Positions 1-10,308 of a stretch of 64,000 bases of DNA are shown one piece after another. A program made the translations under genes and the position numbers. This DNA comes from Toxoplasma gondii ME49 (taxonomy: Eukaryota > Apicomplexa > Conoidasida > Eucoccidiorida > Sarcocystidae), in contig NC_031474.1 of the NCBI RefSeq assembly GCF_000006565.2, positions 1,643,613 through 1,707,612 of the forward strand, in the 5' to 3' direction. The notes beneath the pieces were generated by a model. It was not told the origin of the DNA, did no database searches, and was given only the letters and a program-made list of their open reading frames with translations. Every line of letters begins with the position of its first letter. Position 1 is the stretch's first letter.

Positions 1-1685
1 GTTAGGCGATGCTGTCTTTGCTGAACGGATAGGCTCTGGTCAGATGGAGAAGTTCGACGTGCTGTCTACACTGGTTCCAAGCAAGTGCGTCAAGACAGGA
101 TCCCGATAAAACTGCATGGAAACTCTGTCTCTGCCATCAGCTCACCCATTCATCCACTACATTTTCAAGACGCGTGGCAGGCAAGCGAGCCCATGCCTGT
201 GGATATCTTCTACAAGGTCCCTGGTATGGTCATCGCTTTCCTGGCTTTCTGCTCACTAATTCTTCGCTCATATCTACCGTCTCCACGCTGTAGTGTATGG
301 CGAGGGAGACTTGCTAAACGCTCTCACAAAAGCAAACGACAAAGGAAGTACGAGAATCACTGTCCATTTGATATGTGGCTCGGTGGCATTGATGCACTTG
401 TACCTTGTCAGCTCTGCTTGCTGAGGTCTGAATCATGATATAAACGGAAAATCGTTACGAACCATCATGATGCTAATCAGCTGAAGCAACAAAAAGAAAT
501 AGAACTCGAAAAAAAGGTAAGAAACGTTGCAGGTGTGCGACGCCAGTGATCCCTGGCACTCGATCGGTTCACTATAGGAATACTTGCGTTCCATCGCCGA
601 AAGAAAAGTTGACGGCATCAGACGCCGTCTGCAGGTATTTAAATTGGGATGTGATTTCCGTCGATTATGGCTGCATGCACGTCCACGCAGTTGGCGAAGA
701 GGCTCAGGGATTGACATGAACGATAACGCGGCAAGACTTACCGACACCTCCACTTCCAGCATGCCTTAGTAGGAAGGCGACCTTAAACCTCTTTACATAT
801 CCACCGTTTCACGTGCTTCATTTACATTGTGTGGGCCACAATACATCGAGCGTGAGGCTATCCTTAATCCGTTGCGGCACCTGGATCAAGCAACTCAGTG
901 CGTCTTAGTGCTCGCCCAAATCTTTATGGGCAACATGTTGTATATAAGGCGGCAGAGCAAGGTATATTGTGACAGGACTTGCGAATGTACGACAATATTA
1001 TAGAGAAGTTGACAACTTGTACCGCGACAACGTGTTGCCAGCTAGTTGGCTTGGAAAATCGTGGCTGCCCACATAACTCCTGCTTACAGACATCTGGTAG
1101 TTTTCCCCTAAAAACCTCGATGCACGCAACGAGGACCCTACGGTCCATAGAATATCAGTATTGCTGCTGTTGTGGTGAAATCAGAGAATTTAGATGAATC
1201 CTGCGCATCTTCGGTGTACGTTGCGTCTCGTTACTGCCGCCGGTACAGCACCCCACAGAGAGAAAAGCTTGTACTATGCCAAAGAACTGTTGATTGAATC
1301 AAGACCGATGGATGCATCGCATCTTTTAATTCGACGACTGGTATCAAAGGGAAGTTGAAAAGTTACTGTCAGCATTCAGTCTCACTTTCCTGACGAACTG
1401 AGCCTTGCCACGTTTGTCTCCAGTGATGGACTGTGTACGAAAACGACGACTCCAAGTGTTCGGTCTGCAGAACACCACACAAACAATCATTTTTGAATAT
1501 TCCAGGTAGACACATGGTGTTGTTTGCTCATCTACGACCATCCAACTGCCTGAGGGGTAGCATGACACCATAAGAGCTGTGCTGTCACGATCTCATTAGA
1601 CAAAATTTTGTGTAGCCTAATCGAACTTTTCTCCATTCGCGAACGACGTTTTTTCGACATTAAGGGGCTCCGCGCATCTTCGTAC
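1..1685. other. Gap with no assigned gene at window start
   Basis: No gene can be assigned here with confidence. Positions 2-109 (+) read as 35 open codons ending in TAA and could be the last exon of a gene lying upstream of the window, but this is too short to trust. The part from about 1340 to 1685 should hold the 3' end of the minus-strand sugar transferase gene, whose last exon I could not place: 1344-1571 (-) is open and one acceptor candidate lies near 1590. Other open frames in this stretch show no recognisable motif. Confidence 0.4.
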
Positions 1686-4171
1686 CTGCACCTTGCCTTC
1701 GCGAAGTTCTTTACGTCTATGATTTGGCACCGGGTAAAAGAAAATTGGAGGGCAAATACACGTCGTCGCAAGGATGCAACAACATGTGCCACTGGTAGCT
1801 TCCGGTTTCGAATCATCTTCTTTAGAACCTGTCTCGCTTCCAACCACATCAGCGTGCACTGAAGTGGCTTCCGTGGTATTGCTTTTATGTTCATAATCAT
1901 GTGAGCGCCTCTCTTGTGGCCGGCATCGAGCACAAGACGAGGAATTTAGTTGATCACGTAACCACGCAAGCGTAGCCCGAGTCAACAGCCCAGGACCTGA
2001 AGCGAGGGAAAAGGCAGAGCATGCCAGAGAATCCAGAGCATATCCGGGGGTGGCAGTTGTCTCACGCGGCACACAACAGGGCAAAGGCAGTCAACCCAAA
2101 GCGCGTTATACATATTCAGAGCTTCTATTTTGTGAGACAGTAGGTGTGGTAACATCCATGCATGTGCGCATTTACGACCCACACCTTCCTGTATGCGTAT
2201 TTTTACCTGTTCGCTCAATGACGTTTGTTGCCTCATCATTCGTACTTCGGAGTGAGTCCATGAGCTCGCTTGCCTCAGGAGAAAATCTCGCAACGTGTAG
2301 CTTAAGGATATCTAACACCACTGCCATTTGATCCGCACTGCGCGTTCCCCACTGGGAATACGGCCGTCCGACACGCTGGAGAATGAATCGTATCAGTTCA
2401 TGCCCTGGTCAATTACAGCACATCAAACACGTGTCTTGACTCGTAGTCACTTGTTCATCTCATAGCCGTATCATCCTTCCATTAATCTCTGGGGAAGTGC
2501 CAGACAATTTAACAGTCGCATCTCTGTCAGCTAGAAGACGCAACGTATGACGGGAGAAGTGTAATGGTGACAGCATAGACGTTATTTCCTGTGCCACTGT
2601 TTAACATTAAAGCCGCCACAATACTGTACTAGGCAGTTCATCAAGGAATGCTACGCACCCGAAGAACATCCGATTAGAGCGTTCCCAAGTTCAACAGCAT
2701 CTGGACGTTGCATGCCCATGAAGACAGTCGTGCACTGCCGCAAACACGGGGGTAGCGGTTTTATAGCCTCCATGTCCACATCTGCGTATATTCCTGAATA
2801 CAAAAAGCACGGAAGGTGCTGAGTTGCCAAAACATTTTAGATGCCACATGTCCTGTCTAAAAGAGCCGGATCAAACAACGGCATCCCTTGAAACCATCAA
2901 CTGAGTACATTCGCACTCGCAGCCCCTCCGCTGGCACGACTCGAGACGCTTATTCTTTCATCACTTGAGACCTGCGCGTATAACCGGGTGGCCTTAATAC
3001 TGTCACGGGACTGAAAGCTTCTTTTGGGGAAACTGTTGTAGCACAGAAGTTGTCGACACCAGAGAGATAACGACCGACAGGCGGTGCAGCTAGCGCGGTA
3101 TTCGGGCGGTCCACAATTTCAAGCGTTGCAGCGAATGCTTCCTTTTTCACCTCCGTAATGGCATAAAATCAGCAGGCGGGCAATATCCGATTTTGCACCC
3201 TGACATGACTCCTTGCGAAAGGCCTTGATCGCGTGAACCAGCGTCTGGCTGTCAGAAACGCTATCGGACATTTCCCATTCGGTCGTCTCTCCTGCATCGG
3301 TTGCCGGTCTGTCTACCAAAAGCGGATGAAGATCTTGATGATCTGTCTTTCTGCATTTTGGCCTCCGTGAACGCGACTTCCGATCCAGGACGTCAAGAAG
3401 TGACTCGACATGCGCGTCTGTCCAGAGAGCTTGTATCAAGTCCGGGTTGTGGACTGCCCACGACTGCCTGATTGTTTCAAAGAATGGAGGAGGATGACCC
3501 CCCAACCACACGAAGTGAAGAAGAGGTGGTATCGCCTTTCCGCACACAAATTCCGAGGGAATTTTCATAAAGGCAGAAGAGAAATTCTTGCAGCCAGCCG
3601 AGGAATGCCCGCCATCAACCAAAGGCAATTCAGGTGGAGTGTGCCGGCCGGTTTCCTCAAGACAGCATGAACTACGGCAGTCCACCACTGTCCTTTCGGG
3701 GTGTCCACAATAGAGTTTCGCCTCACGTATGGCCTGTGCAAGAGAAGCACTTAATGCACGGTCGGCGCAGAAAGCCTCACCATCACGGTCACCTCTTGAG
3801 TCGGCCGGAGCTGGCTGGGGGCAGTGATGATCCACACCCTTCAAGTCCCCGCCATTCTTATAACACTTGAGGAGTTCTGAGTCACAGTTCAACCGTGGAG
3901 TAGCAACGCCAGGCAACCTGTGCCGTTTCGATGTGACTTCTTCGCTCAAGTGGGCTGGTTCGCGTGGGTCCCCTGACGCCGCTAGTAAAACTCTACGAGC
4001 ATTGCATCGATGCCACAAACCCCGCAGCAAAGAAAGCCAGGTGTTGTCTTCCGAGCTCCAGAGATTGAACTGGATTACGGAATGGGACGGGAAGTCTGGA
4101 AAATCAATTCGGTTTTGCCGGTACGTAGTTTCCGCCAATCGTCCCCGCGTCCAGCGACCGCATGTTGCCAT
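1686..4171 (-). CDS. GT32-type sugar transferase (DXD family), C-terminus unresolved
   Basis: Four exons join in phase: 4171-3151, 2793-2659, 2404-2207 and 1996-1686 (all GT-AG), giving about 555 residues before an unplaced last exon. The order of motifs matches the Gly_transf_sug/GT32 family, which moves a sugar from a nucleotide donor in the Golgi. Exon 1 has IPPLLHFVWLGG, then QSWAVHNPDL and LWTD, and GAKSDIARLLILCHYGG at its end. Exon 2 continues GIYADVDMEAIKPL, with the metal-binding DXD at residues 345-347. Exon 3 has GCSSGHELIRFILQRVG across the junction, and TGPGLLT (about 451-457) spans exons 3 and 4, followed by FYPVPNHRR. The first 180 residues are unrelated low-complexity sequence. 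No signal anchor is visible after the first in-frame ATG (4171); a 5' exon may exist, and 4638-4480 (-) is a candidate. Acceptor sugar is unknown. Confidence 0.82.
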
Positions 4172-4365
4172 GTTTTTCACATGAGGATAGGCAGTCGACA
4201 CTGCAGTCGCCGAGACTCTCACGCATTACGTTGTTTCCAATTCCACACTCAAGCGAATGTCTAGCACTGCATGTGTTACGGTATACGAAATAGATGAAAA
4301 GATGCCATTTCACACCGAGATCTGTAAATGGCTAGTCAATTTTCCGACGCCACTAAGCGGCCGCG

Positions 4366-4373
4366 TGCATGCA
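4366..4373. promoter_or_regulatory. Palindromic TGCATGCA element upstream of the GT32 gene
   Basis: A perfect TGCATGCA palindrome lies about 195 bases upstream of the ATG at 4171. TGCATGC-type motifs are known promoter elements and ApiAP2 binding sites in coccidia. Function here is inferred from position and sequence only. Confidence 0.35.
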
Positions 4374-6684
4374 TATTTAGCACACACTTAAAGATCGTCA
4401 GCCAGCTATTGATGAACCCGTTGTTCCAAACGCGACAAGACGGCAAAAGTGAAATGGAGGAACACCAATGATTGACGACGGATTCTCTATGAGGAAACCA
4501 TCGAGGAGAGTCTGCTTTGCGTTCATCAGTGCGGGGCATGCGCTGGAGAAGTGTTCTCATAGCATGGGTCCGATGCAGAAGAAATTCTTCCATCTGGAAG
4601 TGGAGCCTCTTGGCGAGTCCAGCAAGCAGATAACTCATCCGGTTATTCGAGAAAGTGGTAGCATTTCGAGAACAGAGGCAATGCGTACTCGAGTGCCTCG
4701 CACTTCTGAGGTAATAGCAAGCCCCCCATCGGGCGAGTGTTACGCGGAGGTGTAGGCTCCTATGAATTCAGGCGCGTTGCTGCTCTCTTCTGTGTTGATC
4801 TCGGTGAAATACGGCACAGCACAAAGTTCCAGTTAATTTGCAAGGGTCTATTTCAAAATGCTTCCAGGACTACGGGCAAGAGCTGTCGCAACGGTATATA
4901 GAGAAAGGGACATGGTCCACATAACTCCAGCACCAAGGACCCAAACAACAGAGACACAGAACGATAGACAGCTCGGAAAGTTCCGTTCGTTGAATTGTTG
5001 CATCGCACAGTTAAAAAGTCGATCTTTCCGTTGCGAAGTCCGCACCAAGACCATAAAGATCAGAGGCAGACCATGTATTATAATTATCACATTAATCAGA
5101 TATTGTACCTGTACAAATGATCCGCCTGAGGCGAACCCTCATACACCGCGGAGCGCCGTTTCCTGTATCCTGTGTCTCTCTTCACAGAGCCGATACTAAA
5201 CTCAGAAGGTGCGCCGGCATGCGACAATGGGAACAGATTGTGTCTAAGTCGGGGGCCATCGCAATTGAAAAAGTGCTCGACACTGCAGAGCTCTCGTTCC
5301 TCGATAAGTGTGCTGTGGGAGCCACAAGGATACAGCTGTACCGGGAGATTCTACAGAGCCGAACGTCAATCACCATCATACACCACAACTCGAGCGAAAC
5401 TGTCGCCCTTGAGAAAGCTGCTGCCGCACACGTGGAAGAGTCTTGGTGCATAATGTTTGCATTGCTAATTCGTTTTTCGGTGAACGATTGGAAAATAGAA
5501 GGTGATTGTTAGGTGAGGCGCAAAATAACTGAAGAACCAAAAGTGTGTGCATTCTTTTGGACCATGCTGGGAAGGGCAACTTACCGTTGACTCACCTAAA
5601 TATCCTGCTCCAGCAAGAGGAGTAGGCAACAACATTGGGATGACCTGTGTCGCCCCCCTGTCATTCTCCTGGATAGAGAGACAGGGTTTGCTTGTCCTCG
5701 AGCAAGTGCTCTTCTGGCATCGTTTCAACTGTTTTTTGAACTTTGGAACGTTCACCAACGTGTTTAACCTGTCATCATTCGGGATGACTTTTTCTTAGTG
5801 GGAACTGTACAATAGCACACCCTTGCCTGGCCGCGAGAGCTCAGTTCCCCACGTGCACTCTGGAGTCTGAAAGAATATGAGACGCGCAAAGCAATCTCAA
5901 AGGGCGTCTCTGATTGTCGTTGAATAAAACTACGAGAGAGCCCTCGCCGAGGTAGGCATTGAGTGTTTCGCTGGGATACTCTGAAGCGCCAGTGGTACAA
6001 GTACGGAGACTGGCTACTCTTTGCCACACCAGCAGATTTTCGCGTAGGACATCACTTCTTCAAACCAGGACAGCGGGCAAACCTGTTACGGGATGTCGTT
6101 TTCCTGGATCCACCTGAATGGTTTGCAACTCTGGACTCAACTGTCAGCGAATCCACATTTTTGCAGATACTAGCGCATTTCCTTATCTACAGCTATACCG
6201 TGAATCTGACTTTGTATAAGCCTAAAAATGTCAGCATACCAACAAATGAGACAATAATGCTACGCTGGAGTTGGGGCGCGTGCGGTTCCTCGTCGAGTTT
6301 TGATATTCTACGGCTTCTGCTCGTTAGACTTCCTTCCGAAGTCCACGCCCTCACTGGCGCGTTTTCTCCGGTTACTGCACCAAACTTTGCACACAGCATG
6401 AAAACGACAGGTTTTTATTAACGTATGCTAGAAGCCCGTTCGTTGTGTTGCCGTCCATTCGCTTCACGTTTTCACCTTTCTCAACATGTGATATGTAACA
6501 TTGTTCGGCTCCACGAGCTGTCGACATCTTCAATTGTGGTTTGCCCGCCATCTGGGGGTTAAAAGCAGCCCTCGTGGGGCACCATGATCTACGACTGTGA
6601 CCACCCCGCAAGTGTGGCTAGCTTACAAGTTGAGTTACACAACGTTCCTACTCTCATTTTCTGCCTGCGGGCCCCCGTCTCATA
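4374..6684. other. Intergenic stretch with unassigned open frames
   Basis: No gene was recognised. Three open stretches look mildly coding but match nothing I know: 4468-4755 (+, ATG start, 95 codons), 5117-5512 (+, 131 codons) and 5963-6421 (+, 152 codons, with residues such as FRWDTLKRQWYKYGDW near its start). The last has an in-frame stop immediately upstream and no convincing splice acceptor linking it to 5117-5512. The 4480-4638 part on the minus strand may be a 5' exon of the sugar transferase. Confidence 0.4.
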
Positions 6685-9600
6685 TTAGCACCACTGTACT
6701 GGGGGAAGCATCATGTTGCTATGGCCATCTTTCTCGTGCACACGGTTTTCTCGTTTTTTCAACTGAATTGTCCAGTCGCTCCACCAGCCCTCCTGTGCAG
6801 CATCGTAGCATCGTGTTGACCGAATTGTATCACTTTCCCTTCTAAACGACTCGTCCTTTTGCGCCTCACACTCTTCATAGTTTACCCCAGCATGGAACCG
6901 CGAGTCTTGGTTGCCTTCCCCTTCCGTAGGCGCTCGCGTGGACGGCGTTAGCAGAGAACGCTGGACTCTCTCATTCGTCCAGAAACATGTGTCAGAATTT
7001 TCGCTGCCGCGAGTATGCTCTGTTCCCCATTGTTCCTGGTTGTGACATGTGCTCATGCTTGTCCTTCGGCTCGAGTTGCTCGAGCAGCTGCTCCCTGGAC
7101 CTCTGGCAGCGAGGCCGCTATCATAGATCGTATCATCAGCGCGTCCGTGATCTCCGTCAGTGCATGAAGCAGGCGGATAAGAATCTTTCGGAGGGTTGCA
7201 TTCCCCGTCAACACTCGAGACCATTTGTGACTCGAACCGTGGCTCTCTCCCTCTTCCTACAGAAGGCTCTTGCCGCCCCCTTCCAAAGGAATGCGGGTTC
7301 TGCGAGTGTCTAGACGAGCACTTTGCGACCACGGCATGTTGCGAGATGCGGTGCCCGTCTGGGGACGAAGCCCCCGTAAGTCGGTGCCACGGGGCGGCCA
7401 AATGCCCCTGTTGAAGGAGTTCGAACTGGTAGACAACTCGTCCGTTCGAGCTTTTCTGTCGCTCTCGCCACGGAGGCAGAAACAGTTCATCGCAGTTCGG
7501 CGGCACCTGGCAACCAGCTGGGAAGTCGATTGCTGCTGTTGCGTCGACGCGCTCAGGGAAATGCGCCGATTTCGCCGCGACATCGAAGTCCGTCGTTTTC
7601 CTCTTCTTCAAGTGATGTTCGATGTCTTCGAGTGACGCAGCCCATGGGTCATCGTTGTCCTGCTGGCGCTCTTCCCCGGTTGCTCTCTCTGCCTCTTGGT
7701 CACTGTCGGTAGACTCACTCAGGTTGCTGGCGCGGCGCACCATTAGGGGCAACGATGACGTCGCCGTAACCGTTTGGTTTCCTCTCGAAGAGCGCTCCGG
7801 CTCCTCGTCCTGGCCGCACACACTGTGGTTGTCTCGGGGACTTTCTCGCACCGAGGACCCCCCAGTGCAAGATTCCTGCTGGTTCTGCTGGCGCCTGCGC
7901 GCTCTCTGTCGGCGTTGCTGCTGGCGCTGCTTCCGTCGCCTCTGCCTCTCTGTTGCGGGGCGAGACTCGGGTCTGCCTGCTTCTACCTCCAGCCCACTTC
8001 GCGAGTGGCTAAGTCCCCCTCGGACAGTCAGGACAACGGGCGGCGCCGCAGGCTGCAGCGGCGAGACATCATCCTGCGGAAAGTCGCGCGAGCGCTTCTT
8101 GCCTTCCCCTCTTTGTCCGTCGCTGCCTCCGAGCCTCCGGTCGTCGAGACTGCCGGAGTTCTGCGGGGACCTGCGTTCGACCGGCAAGGGTGGCGCCCCG
8201 CCGGGGGACCTCTGGGGCCCCGCGACGCCAAACGGCGTTATGGGAGATGGCGGCAGACGCGAAAGAGCTTGCGAACACGGCGAAGGCGTCAGTTGACTCG
8301 GAGGCTGATGCCAGGGAAAACCGCTGTGCCGAGGAGAGGACAGGCCTCTGGACCGCCGCGGCGTGTCTGCGCCTTCAAATCTGCGAGGCATCTCCCTGAA
8401 AATGCGCGAAGGACTCTCACTGCTCGGAAATCTCCTCCAGTCGGTGGCGGAGGCGCTGTTAACGCGAAGCGGAGGGAGCTGGCGGGATGCGCACTGCGAC
8501 GACGTAGACGGAGCTGAGAGGATGGTAGGAACAGGCAAACGCCTAGGAGATTGGGATGAAACACGACATGAGGGGGACTGTGTAAATGATCGATCATTCC
8601 AGGCGGAATTGCTGCGCTGAGAGGGGGACGCATCTCCACGGAATTGCGACGGCGGCGTCCGGGTGCTTCGGCCCGAGCTATCACTAAATCTCCGGTACTT
8701 CGCCCAGTGTTCCCTTTCGGAGGGAATCGGAGGCTTCGGAGATAAGCACCGGCCCCTCCGAACGGTGTCATTTCTGGAACAGCTCACTGATTCCACGAGG
8801 CAAGGTCTCCTGTGTTCAGTTCGCCGCAACGATGCCGGCGCCGCAGACTGCCACTTGACAGGACTTGGGGAGGCAGCGCGTGAAAAGGGTTCTAGCGGAA
8901 TACTTGCACGGCGACAAGGGGCACTTGAATCGATGTGGTGTTGTGACAGTGGACTATATGAGGCAGCCAGAGACTCGACTTCCCTCGAGAAGCTTGCGAC
9001 TCGGGGGAGCGGCAGCCTATGTCCGGTCGGTGGAGCAGGGCTACATCTGCGTGTGCATAGACGTGGGGGATGCTTGCGCAACCTTTGCTGCTCGTACGCA
9101 GGGTTACAGGAGAGAGACACAAGTGTTTTTCCCTTAGGTGCACTGCACTGTACAGGGGGTGCCATGGGGGCTCCAGATCTAGACGGCCCGTGCGGTGAAT
9201 ATGAGCGTTGGTCGAGTTCACGTGATTGCCAGCGGGGAATCTGAGGTTCCGAAAACGTACCTCCTGCTGTAGCTCGGCTGAAATCGGCTGGCACACATTC
9301 GCGAGGCGAAAAATCAGACGAGTTAGGTTCGTCGTCCATGCGACTGCGGCGACCAGGGGAATCGGGCCTGTCTTTAAGTACGGCACGATACTCACCCTTT
9401 TCGAGGTCCTTGTCTGTCTCGTACTGTCGCTGATCTGTCCTTTCAGGCGGCCACTGTCGGCTATCCCCGCGGTCGCCATGCCTTGACTGTAGAACCAGCA
9501 CCACAGGGCTTTGCTCTCTGCCCTGCCGGGGTTCTCGATTGAACGCCTCCCTGGGCTCTTGGGGCAGTGAAAAATCCCGAGGTCCTCTTAGCCTGTCGTG

Positions 9601-10308
9601 ATCACAGAAGCCCGCATCCTCGTAGGAATAATCAGCGTGTTGACGATGGAGGTGTCGGAAGCCATCTAGGTTTTGGGCGTTGTCCTGACGTTCGCGGGAG
9701 GACACAGGAGGCGGGGGGTCTCCGTGGGACATCTGAGGCGTCTCCGCAGGGTCTGCGTCTCCGCGGTGTGAGAGATCCAGACAATTTGCGGTTTCATGAG
9801 CACTGTGACGCCTCGAAATGTGGAGCACCTCGGTCTGAGGGTAGGGCCCCCTGGCGGCGGGATGAGACTCTGGAAGTCTTACTGCTCTAATGCCTACAGT
9901 GCCCGACGCCCGTGTAGCAAAGGCGTCGCTTTCGCGTTCCTCCCGTTCGCTAAAGGGAGGAGGGGGTGGAGGGCCTCTCCGAGAGCAAGTAAACGTATTG
10001 CCCGTAGGAATAGGAAGCAGACCGACTCCCACTTGCGGTGGCGCAGAGGCGGGTGGGGGCGGCTGATGTCTGGAGACCCCATACAGCTGCTGATTTGTGG
10101 GCGCATCTGGCGGGGCTCTGGGAACGGGAGGATGTGGATGACCGGCTGATGCGGAGCCGGGACCGCGACGAGGACAAGACAACAGGGGAGGATTTGGAGG
10201 GCCACCGACGGGGCCGCTCCGCCCTGTCAGTTCCGGCCGAGTCATGGCCCGCAAAACTGCAGGCGGTTCTGGCGGTGGTGGTGGCGCAGGCACGAAGGAG
10301 GCGTGCAT
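6685..10308 (-). CDS. Large disordered Ser/Arg/Pro-rich protein, unknown function
   Basis: Single open frame of 1207 residues; the start is the ATG at 10308. I recognise no folded domain. The N-terminus has polyproline runs (PAPPPPPEPP and PPPPPPF). The middle is rich in SP, RS and SPR-type dipeptides (for example SQSPRRLPVP). Near residue 810 there is a Gln/Arg stretch of about 30 residues typical of a nuclear or nucleic-acid-binding tail, and after it an acidic segment with DPWAASLEDIEHHLKKRK, which looks like a short helix plus a nuclear localisation signal. The composition would suit a nuclear RNA-processing or chromatin scaffold, but that is inference only. The opposite strand also carries long open frames (7622-8296 and 7774-8517) caused by the high GC content of this part. 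The downstream end lies about 2.5 kb from the start of the sugar transferase gene on the same strand. Confidence 0.8.
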   Translation of the reverse strand: MHASFVPAPPPPPEPPAVLRAMTRPELTGRSGPVGGPPNPPLLSCPRRGPGSASAGHPHPPVPRAPPDAPTNQQLYGVSRHQPPPPASAPPQVGVGLLPIPTGNTFTCSRRGPPPPPPFSEREERESDAFATRASGTVGIRAVRLPESHPAARGPYPQTEVLHISRRHSAHETANCLDLSHRGDADPAETPQMSHGDPPPPVSSRERQDNAQNLDGFRHLHRQHADYSYEDAGFCDHDRLRGPRDFSLPQEPREAFNREPRQGREQSPVVLVLQSRHGDRGDSRQWPPERTDQRQYETDKDLEKGEYRAVLKDRPDSPGRRSRMDDEPNSSDFSPRECVPADFSRATAGGTFSEPQIPRWQSRELDQRSYSPHGPSRSGAPMAPPVQCSAPKGKTLVSLSCNPAYEQQRLRKHPPRLCTRRCSPAPPTGHRLPLPRVASFSREVESLAASYSPLSQHHIDSSAPCRRASIPLEPFSRAASPSPVKWQSAAPASLRRTEHRRPCLVESVSCSRNDTVRRGRCLSPKPPIPSEREHWAKYRRFSDSSGRSTRTPPSQFRGDASPSQRSNSAWNDRSFTQSPSCRVSSQSPRRLPVPTILSAPSTSSQCASRQLPPLRVNSASATDWRRFPSSESPSRIFREMPRRFEGADTPRRSRGLSSPRHSGFPWHQPPSQLTPSPCSQALSRLPPSPITPFGVAGPQRSPGGAPPLPVERRSPQNSGSLDDRRLGGSDGQRGEGKKRSRDFPQDDVSPLQPAAPPVVLTVRGGLSHSRSGLEVEAGRPESRPATERQRRRKQRQQQRRQRARRRQQNQQESCTGGSSVRESPRDNHSVCGQDEEPERSSRGNQTVTATSSLPLMVRRASNLSESTDSDQEAERATGEERQQDNDDPWAASLEDIEHHLKKRKTTDFDVAAKSAHFPERVDATAAIDFPAGCQVPPNCDELFLPPWRERQKSSNGRVVYQFELLQQGHLAAPWHRLTGASSPDGHRISQHAVVAKCSSRHSQNPHSFGRGRQEPSVGRGREPRFESQMVSSVDGECNPPKDSYPPASCTDGDHGRADDTIYDSGLAARGPGSSCSSNSSRRTSMSTCHNQEQWGTEHTRGSENSDTCFWTNERVQRSLLTPSTRAPTEGEGNQDSRFHAGVNYEECEAQKDESFRRESDTIRSTRCYDAAQEGWWSDWTIQLKKRENRVHEKDGHSNMMLPPVQWC

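Noticed and set aside
4468..4755. 95-codon ATG-initiated frame on the plus strand
   Set aside because: No family match, overlaps a minus-strand frame that may be a 5' exon of the sugar transferase, and no splice or promoter support.
7622..8517. Long plus-strand open frames of 224 and 247 codons
   Set aside because: They lie fully opposite the 1207-residue minus-strand frame, in a GC-rich Ser/Arg/Pro segment where antisense frames are open by composition; no motif.
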